In this document: piece after piece, positions 1-9,772 of the stretch
How the letters are laid out: each line of letters opens with the position of its first letter
How positions within the stretch are numbered: the first letter of the stretch is position 1
Source of the DNA: Pseudomonadota bacterium
Lineage (GTDB): Bacteria > Pseudomonadota > Gammaproteobacteria > Steroidobacterales > Steroidobacteraceae
Length of the DNA stretch: 64,000 nucleotides
NCBI GenBank assembly: GCA_016703895.1
Contig: JADJBE010000002.1
Span: 1-64,000, forward strand
Direction of reading: 5' to 3'
The notes under the pieces: model-generated
Databases searched by the model: none
The model's input: only the letters and a program-made list of their open reading frames with translations
Told to the model about the DNA's origin: nothing
Translations under genes and position numbers: made by a program

Positions 1-1
1 C

Positions 2-817
2 CACCGTGTACTCGAACATTTTCGTGGCGCAACGCGGGATACCAAGTCGCAACGGTTGGCGGCACAGACACAACGTGTCGAGTGGCAGGAGACGGCGGGC
101 GAACTCGGGGCGCTGCTGCTCGAAGCGCAGATCGTGGGCCAGCAACAACCGGTCTATAACCGTCGGCTGCGCGGCGGTGGCGAGCAGCTGACTTGGGCAT
201 TTCCAGACTCGGATGCGCCGCCTCGCCTGATGCCGCTGGATACCGATGCGCTGCGTTCGGGCCAGGCGTTCGGCCTGTACCGCAGCGCGCGCGACGCGCG
301 TCGTGCGCTGACGGCACTGGCGCGCGATAGTCAATGGTGTCTGAAACAGTTAGGACTTGAGGCAGGCGAGGGTTCATGCTTTGCCTATCAACTGCAGCGC
401 TGCACCGGTGTCTGCATCGGCTTGGAGCCTGCCGCGCGGCACATGGCGCGGGTCAAAATGGGATTGATACGGCAGCAGTTGCAGCGCTGGCCGTATGCCG
501 GTCCTGTGACAATACGCGAAGCGCGCGCGGATGGCCTCGTGCAAGTCCATATCATCGACGCTTGGCAACATCTGGCCACTATCGACGTCACCGGGGGCAA
601 CGGATTGGAAAATGTGGCTGCAGAGGCTCTTGCCGAGGAAGCGACGGCGACGCGGCGCGGGCCATTCGATATCGATGGCTACCGCATTCTCACCCGAGCG
701 CTGAAGGGCAAGAAGCACCGCGTCGCGCCAATAGTGCCCAGGTCGCAGCAAGCTAGTGCGACAAAATCCAGTTCGCAGCGGCGTCGCGGAGCCGTCACTG
801 CTGACGACTGGATCTGA
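2..817 (+). CDS. GIY-YIG nuclease domain protein, C-terminal part (5' truncated by window edge)
   Basis: The frame is open from base 2, so the gene begins outside the window. The visible part starts inside a UvrC/Cho-like GIY-YIG domain: a RVLEHFRGATRD segment, then the TAGELGALLLEAQ and QPVYNRRLR helices that close this fold. After it comes a Cys-containing segment (CFAYQLQRCTGVC) and a Lys/Arg/Ser-rich tail. In many proteobacteria this arrangement is the C-terminal half of a DnaQ-like 3'-5' exonuclease fused to GIY-YIG, presumably acting in DNA repair; the exonuclease half cannot be seen here. The TTG at 56 is not the real start, because homology to the domain continues upstream of it. The stop lies 16 bases before the rlmL ATG. 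Confidence 0.8.
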   Translation, partial: HRVLEHFRGATRDTKSQRLAAQTQRVEWQETAGELGALLLEAQIVGQQQPVYNRRLRGGGEQLTWAFPDSDAPPRLMPLDTDALRSGQAFGLYRSARDARRALTALARDSQWCLKQLGLEAGEGSCFAYQLQRCTGVCIGLEPAARHMARVKMGLIRQQLQRWPYAGPVTIREARADGLVQVHIIDAWQHLATIDVTGGNGLENVAAEALAEEATATRRGPFDIDGYRILTRALKGKKHRVAPIVPRSQQASATKSSSQRRRGAVTADDWI

Positions 818-833
818 GGTGACTGGTTTGCGC

Positions 834-2993
834 ATGATCGCCAGTGCGGCCCGCGGCTTTGGCGATCTATTGGCGCGTGAACTCGTAAGCCTCGGTGCAA
901 CAGAGGTTCGTGAGCGTACCGTCGGCGTTGATCTGGTCGGGTCGTTAGACACCGCTTATCGGATCTGCCTCGAGTCACGGGTGGCGAGTCGTCTTTTTCT
1001 GGTGGTCGCTGATTTCAGTGCCAATGATGAGGCTGAGTTCTATGCCAATTCCCAAGCGGTCGCGTGGGAGGCGCATATTGATCCAACAGGCACACTGGCT
1101 TGTGACTTCAGCGGCCGGCATCCCACTATCACACATACTGGGTTTGGTGCATTGCGGCTCAAGGACGCGATCTGCGATCGTCTTCGCGACGTCGCAGGAG
1201 CCCGACCGAGTGTTTCTGCCGAGCGGCCGTCGGTGCGCGTGCACGCCCATGCCAATGGCCGGCGGATCGTCGTCTCAATCGATCTATCTGGTGAAGGCTT
1301 ACATCGTCGCGGCTACCGAACCGAATCCGGTGAGGCGCCGTTGCGCGAAAATCTTGCGGCGGGAGTGTTAGTTCGCGCCGGGTGGCCGGAGTTGTGTGAA
1401 AGTGGTGCCGAGTTTCTCGATCCCATGTGTGGATCGGGAACGCTAGTGATCGAGGCGGCGATGATTGCCGCGCGCCGCGCACCGAATGCGGGGCGTGATT
1501 ACTTCGGATTTCTGGGTTGGCGTGGCCATGATGAGGCGCAATGGCAGCGCGTCCGCGCCGCAGCGGTTGCGCGCGAACGCCCGCTGCCAGGGGTGATACG
1601 TGGCTTCGACGCGGATGCGGGTGTGCTGCAGACTGCCCGCGCGAATGCGGCGCGGGCCGGTTTCCGTGACGCCATTGGTTTCGAACAGAAGTCCCTCGCT
1701 GCCGCATGTCCCGCCGCTGCTAGTGCTGGATTTCTAGCAACCAACCCTCCCTACGGCGTGCGCCTGGAAGACCGCCAGCGAGCTGCGCAGCTGATGCGCG
1801 AGCTCGGCACCGCGCTGCGCGAGCGTTTTCAGGACTGGCGTGCCGCTGTTCTGGCGGGTAGCGCTGATTTGGGCCTCGAGCTCGGTCTGCGCGCCGAGCG
1901 TGTACACACGGTCTGGAACGGCGCGCTCGAGTGCCGTTTGTTGCGTATTCATGTGACTCCAGAGCAGACCCGCAACTTGATCCACAAGTCACAGACTGCG
2001 CGGATCGATCCCAGTTTCGCTGCTTCCGCTGGCGCGATAATGTTTGCCAACCGGATTGCCAAAAATCAGAAGTCGTTAGCGTCGTGGCTGAAGCGCGAGA
2101 GCGTGTCGTGCTATCGGCTCTACGATGCGGACATGCCCGAGTATTCCTTCGCGATCGATCGTTACGCCGCAGCCGACGGCGATCGAGTCTGGCTCTATGT
2201 GCAGGAATACGCCGCACCGGCTTCGATCGATGCGGAGTCGGTCGTGCGGCGTCGCAATGAGGCGTTGGCGGCATTGCCCGGTGCAACAGGTGTGCCGGCG
2301 GAGCGTATTCATTTACGTATGCGCCGCAAGACGAGCCGCGGCGATCAATACCAGAAGCTGGCGGAAGCCAAGCAGTTTGTCCTGGTAGCAGAGGGTGGTC
2401 TGCAGTTCTACGTCAATTTCACCGACTATCTCGACACCGGTATTTTCCTCGACCATCGTTTGACGCGCGCTCGGCTGCGCTCGGCGGCGGTTCGCAAGCG
2501 ATTCCTGAATCTGTTCGCCTACACGGGCACCGCGAGCGTCTATGCTGCGGCGGGCCGCGCGCGCTCAACGACTACGGTTGACATGTCGGCTACCTATCTC
2601 GATTGGGCGCAGCGAAATCTGACGGTCAATGGTCTTTCTGGCCGCGAGCATGAGTTCGTGCAGGATGATTGTATTGGCTGGCTGAAAGGTGCCGTGGCTG
2701 CGCGCGCGCAGTTCGATCTGATCTTTCTCGATCCGCCGACCTTCTCTAACAGCAAGCGCATGCAGGACGTGCTCGATGTCGAGCGGGACCACGCCGATCT
2801 TGTCCATCGCTGTATGGCGATCTTGTCGCCTGGTGGGCTGTTGGTGTTCTCCTGCAACGCGCAGCGTTTCAAGCTCGATCCGACGCTCGAGGAACGGTAT
2901 GCTGTCAGCGATATCACGCGCGAGACCATCCCCAAGGATTTCGCGCGCAATCAGCGCATTCACCGCTGTTTCGAGATTCGGCGCCGCAGCTAG
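834..2993 (+). CDS. rlmL: bifunctional 23S rRNA m2G2445/m7G2069 methyltransferase RlmKL
   Basis: This is a 719-residue fusion enzyme that methylates two guanines of 23S rRNA during large-subunit assembly (E. coli RlmL is 702 residues). The order is a THUMP-containing N-terminus, an RlmL SAM domain with DPMCGSGT near residue 196 and the catalytic NPPYG near 302, then an RlmK domain with FLNLFAYTG and the FLDPPTFSN motif near 630. I chose ATG 834, which follows AGGTG at 817-821 and gives the family-like start MIASAARGFG. The frame is open back to 756, and TTG 828 is a possible alternative. It ends in TAG, so TAG is a normal stop in this genome. Confidence 0.95.
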   Translation: MIASAARGFGDLLARELVSLGATEVRERTVGVDLVGSLDTAYRICLESRVASRLFLVVADFSANDEAEFYANSQAVAWEAHIDPTGTLACDFSGRHPTITHTGFGALRLKDAICDRLRDVAGARPSVSAERPSVRVHAHANGRRIVVSIDLSGEGLHRRGYRTESGEAPLRENLAAGVLVRAGWPELCESGAEFLDPMCGSGTLVIEAAMIAARRAPNAGRDYFGFLGWRGHDEAQWQRVRAAAVARERPLPGVIRGFDADAGVLQTARANAARAGFRDAIGFEQKSLAAACPAAASAGFLATNPPYGVRLEDRQRAAQLMRELGTALRERFQDWRAAVLAGSADLGLELGLRAERVHTVWNGALECRLLRIHVTPEQTRNLIHKSQTARIDPSFAASAGAIMFANRIAKNQKSLASWLKRESVSCYRLYDADMPEYSFAIDRYAAADGDRVWLYVQEYAAPASIDAESVVRRRNEALAALPGATGVPAERIHLRMRRKTSRGDQYQKLAEAKQFVLVAEGGLQFYVNFTDYLDTGIFLDHRLTRARLRSAAVRKRFLNLFAYTGTASVYAAAGRARSTTTVDMSATYLDWAQRNLTVNGLSGREHEFVQDDCIGWLKGAVAARAQFDLIFLDPPTFSNSKRMQDVLDVERDHADLVHRCMAILSPGGLLVFSCNAQRFKLDPTLEERYAVSDITRETIPKDFARNQRIHRCFEIRRRS

Positions 2994-3011
2994 TTGCGGT
3001 ATTGCTGCAGG

Positions 3012-3956
3012 CTACTCACCCAGACGGTCAGCGGCGTCCGCCAAATGGGTCCGCAACGCCATGATGCGTCGGTCGCGCCAGGCTTGCCGCGGCGCGATTT
3101 GCTCGACCGGCGTCTTCTTGGCCAACTCATGATGGATTGCGGCGACCAACTCCGGACCCCAGTTGTAGTCGGTCTTGGCGTCCCTCGCGAGCGTGCGCAT
3201 CATGTCCCCCAGGTTGTCGATAAACCCCGCAAAGCCGCCCGTTGCGTTCAGGTGCGCAACTTCAAACGGGCCGATGAATGCCCAGCGCATTGCAAGGCCG
3301 TGCTTCAGTACTTTATCGATGTCGTCGGGCTCGCAGTACCCTTCGCCGACCAGGTGCAGCGCTTCGGCGACCAGTGTGAACTGCAGGCGATTCAAAATAA
3401 ATCCGGGGACTTCGCGTCGTACCAGGATCGGCTGCTGGCCGACTCGGCGCAGAAATTCGGTGCAACGATCGACTACCGCTGGCGTGGTGAAGGGCGCCGG
3501 GCAGACTTCCACTAGCGGAATCAGATACGGCGGATTGACCGGGTGAGCAACCAGACAACGCTCAGCTTGTGCGGCTGCATCCAGGAACTGCGAGCCCGGG
3601 ATTGCTGACGTCGAACTGGCGAGGATGGTCTCTGGCGGTGCATGCTGCCCAAGTTGCGCAAACACGGCACGCTTCGTTGCAAGATCTTCCTTGACGCTTT
3701 CTTGCACGTAGGTAGCACCGCAAACCGCGGATGGTAGAGAGTCGGTAGCGTGAATGCGCGCCAGGATTGCGGCAGCATCGTCGACCCAGCCTGCTGCCGC
3801 CAGATCGCGCAGACTCTGCTGGATTGCGGGTAGTGCATGTTGTTCGACGGCACCTGCCGCAGAGTCATACAACGTCACCTCACAACCCGCGCGGGCAAAC
3901 ACTATCGCCCAGGCGCGGCCAACGTTGCCGGCGCCGATGCAGGCTACGAGGTTCAC
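3012..3956 (-). CDS. 3-hydroxyacyl-CoA dehydrogenase family protein (lambda-crystallin / L-gulonate dehydrogenase type)
   Basis: The 314-residue protein has an N-terminal Rossmann fold with GAGNVG at residues 8-13 and the family signatures ASSTSAIPGSQF and HPVNPPYLIPLVE. These resemble lambda-crystallin, L-gulonate 3-dehydrogenase and carnitine dehydrogenase more than FadB-type enzymes. It should oxidise a 3-hydroxy acid or its CoA ester with NAD; the exact substrate cannot be read from sequence. It starts with GTG at 3956, overlapping the stop of the upstream sugar dehydrogenase gene (GTGA), so the two are probably translated together. It is convergent with rlmL, with an 18-base gap. Confidence 0.85.
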   Translation of the reverse strand: MNLVACIGAGNVGRAWAIVFARAGCEVTLYDSAAGAVEQHALPAIQQSLRDLAAAGWVDDAAAILARIHATDSLPSAVCGATYVQESVKEDLATKRAVFAQLGQHAPPETILASSTSAIPGSQFLDAAAQAERCLVAHPVNPPYLIPLVEVCPAPFTTPAVVDRCTEFLRRVGQQPILVRREVPGFILNRLQFTLVAEALHLVGEGYCEPDDIDKVLKHGLAMRWAFIGPFEVAHLNATGGFAGFIDNLGDMMRTLARDAKTDYNWGPELVAAIHHELAKKTPVEQIAPRQAWRDRRIMALRTHLADAADRLGE

Positions 3957-5071
3957 TGCGGTTCGAGTCGTACGATCCTTCCGCGCGGATCTTCGGTCAG
4001 CGCGTAAAGAAGTCCGTCGGGGCCCTGGCGTACATCGCGCACGCGTTGGCCCAGTTCTACCACGCGTTCTTCCTTGCCCGCAGTTGCCCCGTTGCTCGAC
4101 ATGGTGATCGGCACGCGAGTCACGAAGCGGAATTTGAGTGAGCCGGCGAAAAAGCTGCCCCGCCAGTCCTTGCCATACTTGTCACTGGTTAGATAGGCCA
4201 GACCCGACGGTGCGATGGAGGGGGCCCAGTACTTGACCGGTTGCTCCAGGCCGGCCTTCGCAGTGATGCCGTCCCCAATCTTGCCGCCGCCGTAATTTTC
4301 CCCATACGTGATCACGGGCCAGCCGTAGTTCCTGCCGGCCTCGGGGTGATTCAGTTCGTCGCCGCCTTGGGGTCCGTGCTCAGTGGTCCAGAGCTGGCCA
4401 CTGGAATCGAGCGCGGCACCCTGCAGGTTTCGATGGCCATAGCTCCACGTCTCCGGCAGCGCTCCATCGCGCTTGGCGAACGGGTTGTCCTTGGGCACGG
4501 TGCCGTCCTTTTCGATGCGCACGACTTTGCCATGGTGGGTATCGAGCGTCTGGGCGTCTTGCATACGAGCGAACCGATCGCCCAGCGTCAGAAAGAGCTT
4601 GCCGTCCGGTGTCTCGACAATGCGGCAACCAAAGTGCGCGCGGCTGTCGAATTTGGGCGACTGACGAAAGATCACGCGCAAGTCCGTCAGGCTACGCTGG
4701 TCTTTGGCGAGCTTGGCGCGGGCGAGCGCCGTACTGTTGCCGCCGTCACCAGCCTCGCTGTAACAAAAATAAATCGTCTGGTTGTTCGCAAACCCACTGT
4801 CGACGATCACATCCAACAAGCCGCCCTGGCCTTTGTAGACAACTTCCGGCACGCCGGCTATCGGTTTGCCGACCTGGCCGTCTCGGTTGATATGCCGCAA
4901 CTGGCCCGGTCGTTCGGTCACGAGCATCGAGCCGTCGGGCAGGAACGCGAACGCCCAGCCCATCTTGATGCCATCGGCGACGGTGACGGCGCGCACGCCT
5001 GCAGCCTGACTAGCGGTCGCTAGCGTGAGTCCCAGAACAATCGTGAGCCAGCGGCAAGCGGGTCGAAGCAT
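3953..5071 (-). CDS. PQQ-dependent sugar dehydrogenase (soluble aldose dehydrogenase, Yli family)
   Basis: This 372-residue secreted beta-propeller belongs to the GSDH family. It starts with a signal peptide (MLRPACRWLTIVLGLTLA, cut near ASQAA), followed by WAFAFLPDGSMLVTERPG, DSRAHFG and GHRNLQGAALD, and the conserved WTTEHGPQGGDELN with the Asp/Glu and His positions that bind PQQ and calcium. It would oxidise aldose sugars in the periplasm. The frame is open further upstream to 5218, but the ATG at 5071 gives a proper signal peptide, so I use that start. The next gene overlaps its stop by four bases. Confidence 0.88.
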   Translation of the reverse strand: MLRPACRWLTIVLGLTLATASQAAGVRAVTVADGIKMGWAFAFLPDGSMLVTERPGQLRHINRDGQVGKPIAGVPEVVYKGQGGLLDVIVDSGFANNQTIYFCYSEAGDGGNSTALARAKLAKDQRSLTDLRVIFRQSPKFDSRAHFGCRIVETPDGKLFLTLGDRFARMQDAQTLDTHHGKVVRIEKDGTVPKDNPFAKRDGALPETWSYGHRNLQGAALDSSGQLWTTEHGPQGGDELNHPEAGRNYGWPVITYGENYGGGKIGDGITAKAGLEQPVKYWAPSIAPSGLAYLTSDKYGKDWRGSFFAGSLKFRFVTRVPITMSSNGATAGKEERVVELGQRVRDVRQGPDGLLYALTEDPRGRIVRLEPQ

Positions 5072-5105
5072 GGTTGCATCCTCAAGTGTCGTCGGTCGGT
5101 GAATT

Positions 5106-5881
5106 CTAGTAGCTGCGTCGAGGCCCCGGAAAAAATGCATTGGTGCGTCGGATGTAATCTTCATAGCCGGGCCGCCGTTCGCCGATATCTTTCTCGAGCA
5201 AGGTGACGCCGGAGACACGCATGAGCAGTACTGACATCAGCAATGGCGCGGGTAGCGACCACCAGGCGCCGGCGCCGAGCGCGATCAGATAGAAGCCCCA
5301 CCAGACGCAGAAGTCACCGAAATAGTTAGGATGGCGCGTATAGCGCCAAAGACCACTGTCGAGCACCGTGCCCTTGTTTGCTGGATTGGCTTTGAAGCGT
5401 GTGAGTTGCCAGTCGCCGCCGGCCTCGAACACCAGGCCGACCGTCCACAGCAGAGCGCCCAGATACGTGAGCCAGTTGAGCGGTGCCGGGCTCGCGATCG
5501 CTCCCAGGAGCGGCAGCGAGATGACCTAAGCCAGTAGGGCCTGTAGCCAGAACACAAGGTACAGGCTCTTGGCCGCGAAATTCGGTTCGTTGCGAGCACG
5601 AATGGCTTGGTAGCGTCGGTCTTCACCGTGCCCCCAGCTGCGAATGGCAATATGCAGTGCTAGCCGCAGTGACCAAACGGCCAACAACAACAGGACGAGT
5701 GAGGTATGCGGTCCGGCTATGTCGACGCTAAGCCCGTAGGTGAGTCCGGCCAATAGAAACAGCAGGCTCCATAGGACGTCGACGATCGCGACGTTCTTGA
5801 GCGGCACGCTGATCGCCCACGTGATTGTCGCTGCCAACAGCAGCACCAGTAGCGCCAGAAAAAGGGTGCCAGTTCAAACAT
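5106..5881 (-). pseudogene. DUF1295 / steroid 5-alpha-reductase-like membrane protein, interrupted by a frameshift and an in-frame TAG
   Basis: This is a multi-pass membrane protein of the DUF1295 family. The C-terminal half shows the conserved LWRYTRHPNYFGDFCVWWG signature and a GYEDYIRRT motif. The start MFELAPFF at 5881 is in another frame from the following LALLVLLLAATITW; one extra T in the run read at 5859-5863 restores it. At 5526-5528 an in-frame TAG follows FWLQALLA; TGG (Trp) there would make the reading frame continuous (VISLPLLG, then VFEAGGDWQLTRF). Repaired length is about 258 residues, normal for the family. Two single-base lesions and no decay elsewhere suggest sequence error or a very recent null. 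Its function is unknown; relatives resemble lipid reductases and methyltransferases. Confidence 0.8.
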
Positions 5882-5963
5882 ACCGCGACCAACTCGCCAA
5901 GCGGGGCTAAGCGCAGTAACCCAGCATGATTGCAATAACGCGCGTATCCGAGAGTGCACCGCC

Positions 5964-8247
5964 GTGTCATATGCCCGCTACCGCCGCGACGGGGTCGTCG
6001 CCGTCATCGAACTCAACAACCCACCGCTCAATCCGCTGGCCCACGAGCTGCGCACGGCAATCGCGGCCGCCATTGACCAAGCGGTCGCCGACAAGGCGGT
6101 GCAGGCGATCGTGCTGATTGGCAATGAACGCGCGTTTTCGAGCGGCGCAGACATCCGCGAGTTCGAAACGCCCAAAGCGCTGGCGGAGCCCAATCTCGAC
6201 AGTCTCAACCAAGTGGTGGAGAGTAGTCCGAAGCCAGTGATTGCGGCGATCTCTGGCGCCTGCATGGGTGGTGGCCTCGAGCTTGCCTTGAGTTGCCATT
6301 TCCGCGTCGCGCTGGCGAACGCGAAGATCGCGTTTCCCGAGGTCAAGCTTTGGACTGATCCCGGGTGCGGGCGGCACGCAGCGGTTTCCGCGGTTGGTGG
6401 GGCTCGAGCTTGCGGCCAATCTCATTGCCTCCGGGACGCAGGTCCCAGCCAAAGCACTTCAACGTACCAAACTCTTTGACGCAGTAGTAAGCGACGACTT
6501 GCTCAATGCCGCCATCGCCTTCGCCAACAAGGTTGTCAAGGACAAGCAGCCGATCGTGCGGGCGCGCGACTTGAAGGTTGAGTATCCGCAGGCCGACGCG
6601 TTCCTGCACTTCGCGCGCACAGGTGCTGCGTCGGTATCCAAGGGTATGCCTGCGCCGGCGCGCTGTGTCGATGCAGTCGCCGCGGCCGTCAATTTGCCGT
6701 TCGATGCCGGATTAGCGGCGGAGCGCGCGATTTTTCGCGAACTGATGATTACCTCTGAGTCAAAGGCACTGCGCTATGCGTTCTTCGCGGAACGCGCTGC
6801 CAGCAAGATTCCCGATGTGCCGGACAGCACAGTGCCACGCGAGGTCCGCTCGGTCGCCGTGCTCGGTGCGGGCACGATGGGGGGCGGCATTGCCATGAAT
6901 TTTGCCAACGCGGGCATCCCCGTGTGGTTGCTGGAAGTGAAAGCCGATGCGCTCGAGCGTGGCGTTGCCACAATCCGCAAGAACTATGAGTCGAGCGCCA
7001 AGAAGGGGCGTATGACCGCGGCACAGGTCGAGGAGCGCATGGCGCTCATCACGCCGACCCTCGAGTACAAGGATATTGCGGCAGCTGATCTCGCCATCGA
7101 AGCGGTGTTCGAGGACATGGGCGTGAAGCAGCAGGTGTTCACGCGCCTCGACGCCACCCTCAAGCGCGGTGCGATCCTTGCCACTAACACCTCGACGCTG
7201 GATGTCGATCAGATCGCCAAGTTCACGCGTCGCCCGAAGGACGTGGTGGGCATGCACTTCTTCAGTCCGGCCAATGTGATGAAGCTGTTGGAAATCGTGC
7301 GCGGCAAGCTGACGGCAAAAGATGTGTTGGCCACCGGGATGGGTGTGGCCAAGAAGATCGGCAAGACTGGCGTTGTCTCGGGAGGGTGTGACGGCTTTAT
7401 CGGCAATCGCATGGTCGAGCAGTATTCCCGCCAGGCGATGTTCATGCTGGAAGAGGGTGCGACTCCGCAGCAGGTGGACCGCGCCATCGAGAAGTTTGGC
7501 TTTGCCATGGGGCCGTTCAGGATGTCTGACCTGGCCGGCAATGACATCGGTTGGCATATCCGCAAACGGCGCTATGTCGAGCAACCCGAACTCAAGTATT
7601 CGCGGATTGCAGACAAGATCTGCGAGCTAGGACGGTTTGGCCAGAAGACCGGCAGCGGTTGGTATCGCTACGAAGCTGGCCGGCGCGATGCGCTGCCCGA
7701 CCCCGTGGTCGATGCAATCATTGTTGCCGAACGTCGTGAGCTTGGTCTCAAGACGCGCAAGCTGAGCGACGCCGAGATTGTGGATCGGTTGGTGTATGCG
7801 CTGGTCAATGAGGGCGCGCACATCTTGGCCGAGCGAATCGCTCAGCGACCCTCCGATATCGATATCGTGTATCTGACGGGTTATGGCTTTCCGGTGTACC
7901 GCGGCGGGCCGATGTTCTATGCCGACCAGGTTGGTCTTTATAATGTCATACGGCGCATGCGTGAGTTTGCCGCTAATCCGCACGGCGACCCTGCGTTCTG
8001 GCAGCCGGCGCCTTTGTTGGTGGCGTTGCAGGAGCACGGCAAGTCGCTGGCTGACGCACCCACCGTGCGCGCCAAACGCGCAACGCCTGCCAGCAGCAAG
8101 TCGCCGCGCCGCAGCCGCGCCGTGGCGCGCAAGACAGAACGCCCAAACAGCAAACGGCTGAAGAAAACCCGGCCGGCCAAGGCGGCGAGTAAACGGCGGG
8201 CCACGAAACGAGCGACGCCGCGCTCGACCAAGAGGACACGACGATGA
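5964..8247 (+). pseudogene. FadB/FadJ-like enoyl-CoA hydratase / 3-hydroxyacyl-CoA dehydrogenase, one-base frameshift, with histone-like basic tail
   Basis: The multifunctional beta-oxidation enzyme has an enoyl-CoA hydratase domain (SGADIREFE, GACMGGGLELAL) at residues 1-190. The NAD-binding 3-hydroxyacyl-CoA dehydrogenase domain (AVLGAGTMGGGIA) starts near 298, followed by HFFSPANVMKLLE and the C-terminal domain with GYGFPVYRGGPM. One extra T at 6349-6351 shifts the frame after AFPEVKL; removing it restores GLIPGAGGTQRFPRLVG and a 760-residue protein. Residues from about 700 onward are almost entirely Lys, Arg, Ala, Pro, Ser and Thr, a histone-H1-like tail not typical of the family. The GTG start at 5964 follows GAGAG. 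The thiolase gene overlaps its stop (ATGA), so together they form an operon for fatty-acid breakdown. Confidence 0.85.
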
Positions 8248-9424
8248 GCGATGCAGTGATTGTTTCGACGGCGCGCACTGGGCTCGCGAAGTCCTGGCGC
8301 GGCGCCTTCAATCTGACGCACGGCGCTACGCTTGGCGGGCATGTGATCAAGGCTGCTATCGAGCGCGCCGGCATCGAGCCTGCGGCAGTCGAGGATGTAC
8401 TGATGGGCTGCGCCAATCCCGAGGGCGCTACCGGCATGAACATCGCGCGCCAGGCGGCGCTGCGAGCAGGCTGTCCGGTCACGACCTCTGGCGTTACCGT
8501 CAATCGATTCTGTTCATCCGGTTTGCAGACCATCGCCTGGGCGGCGCAGCGCATCATTGCTAACGAGGCGGATGTACTCGTGGCCGGCGGTCTCGAATCA
8601 ATCTCCTGCGTGCAGAACGACAAGATGAATCTGCATATGATCAAGGAGGCGTGGCTCGAAGAGCATAAGCCGGAGATCTACTGGACCATGTTGCAGACCG
8701 CGGAGACGGTCGCGCAGCGCTACAAGATCTCACGCGACAAACAGGATCACTACGGTGTCGCCAGTCAGCAGCGTGCCGCTGCGGCCCAGGCAGCGGGCAG
8801 GTTCAAGGACGAAATTGCGCCGATCACCGTGCGCATGGGTGTGGGCGACAAGGCAACCGGACAGTTAGTGAGCCAGGAAGTGACACTGGCATCCGATGAA
8901 GGTATCCGTCCAGACACAACCTATGAAGCCCTTGCCAAGATTCGGGCGGCGACACCCGGTGGCGTGATCGCCGCCGGCAACGCCAGCCAGTTCTCCGGTG
9001 GCGCCTCCGCTTGTGTCGTCATGGATTCCAGGCTTGCCGAGCAGCGTGGTTTACAGCCGCTTGGGATCTTTCGAGGCTTCGCTGTCGCCGGTTGTGAGCC
9101 AGACGAGATGGGCATCGGGCCCGTGTTCGCCGTGCCCAAGCTGTTGAAGCGCGCCGGCCTCAAAGTTGCCGATATCGACCTGTGGAGCTGAACGAAGCGT
9201 TTGCGGTGCAGGTGATCTACTGCCGTGACAAGTTGGGAATACCCGACGAACGCCTCAACGTCGATGGTGGCGCGATTGCCGTCGGTCATCCCTACGGTAT
9301 GTCCGGCGCACGGCTCGTTGGTCACGCGTTGATCGAAGGCAAACGTCGCGGCGCCAAGCTCGTCGTCGCCACCATGTGCATCGGCGGCGGCATGGGCGCG
9401 GCGGGGTTGTTCGAGGTGGTGTAG
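8244..9424 (+). pseudogene. acetyl-CoA C-acyltransferase (thiolase), one-base frameshift
   Basis: This is a FadA/FadI/AtoB-type thiolase that splits 3-ketoacyl-CoA in the last step of beta-oxidation. It has the nucleophilic Cys in NRFCSSG (residue 90), the acid/base His in GHPYGMSGAR and the second Cys in MCIGGGMGAAGL. One G is missing near 9181-9184: the sequence reads DIDLWS-stop, whereas DIDLVELNEAFAVQ appears once a G is restored. Repaired length is 393 residues, exactly the family norm. The start ATG at 8244 overlaps the stop of the hydratase/dehydrogenase gene. The usual fad pairing of the two enzymes supports the assignment. Confidence 0.88.
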
Positions 9425-9514
9425 CCATGCGCGCCGGGGAGAGCCTGCGCTTGAGCGTGGCGTGCCATCCGTGTCAGGCCCGTTGCTCAACTCGCTCACA
9501 GCGCTTCAGATCGT

Positions 9515-9772
9515 TCACACGCGTGGATTTCGTGGTCCACAGCTCTGCGGCTTGAATACCCTTTTTATTGACGCAGGATGCTTTGCGAGTGCGGCCATCG
9601 ATCGCATTGGACGTGCGACGAGTTCGCCGCCACAGTTCGGGCAGACATTGCCAAGCTTTGTACTTGCGCAGTCTTCGCAGAACGTGCATTCGAACGAACA
9701 GATCCGCGCCTGCCTCGAATCTGGCGGCAGGTTCGTATCGCAGCACTCGCACGACGGCCTAAGCTCCAGCAT
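9515..9772 (-). CDS. DUF1272 domain-containing small zinc-ribbon-like protein
   Basis: This small protein of about 85 residues matches the DUF1272 pattern closely: it begins MLELRPSCECCDTNLPPD and has ICSFECTFCEDCA and VCPNCGGELV. The four CxxC-type pairs imply a structural metal site, probably zinc. The function of the family is unknown. Two ATGs are adjacent at 9775 and 9772; the second gives the usual family start. It is convergent with the thiolase gene; the 90 bases between them show no gene. Confidence 0.85.
   Translation of the reverse strand: MLELRPSCECCDTNLPPDSRQARICSFECTFCEDCASTKLGNVCPNCGGELVARPMRSMAALAKHPASIKRVFKPQSCGPRNPRV

Noticed and set aside
4241..5023. Open frame of 260 codons antisense to the sugar dehydrogenase gene
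   Set aside because: Same reason: overlap with a well-supported gene, no similarity.
6760..7584. Long open frame on the minus strand inside the hydratase/dehydrogenase gene
   Set aside because: It is antisense to conserved dehydrogenase motifs and lacks a family or ribosome site; GC-rich coding DNA often gives such shadows.
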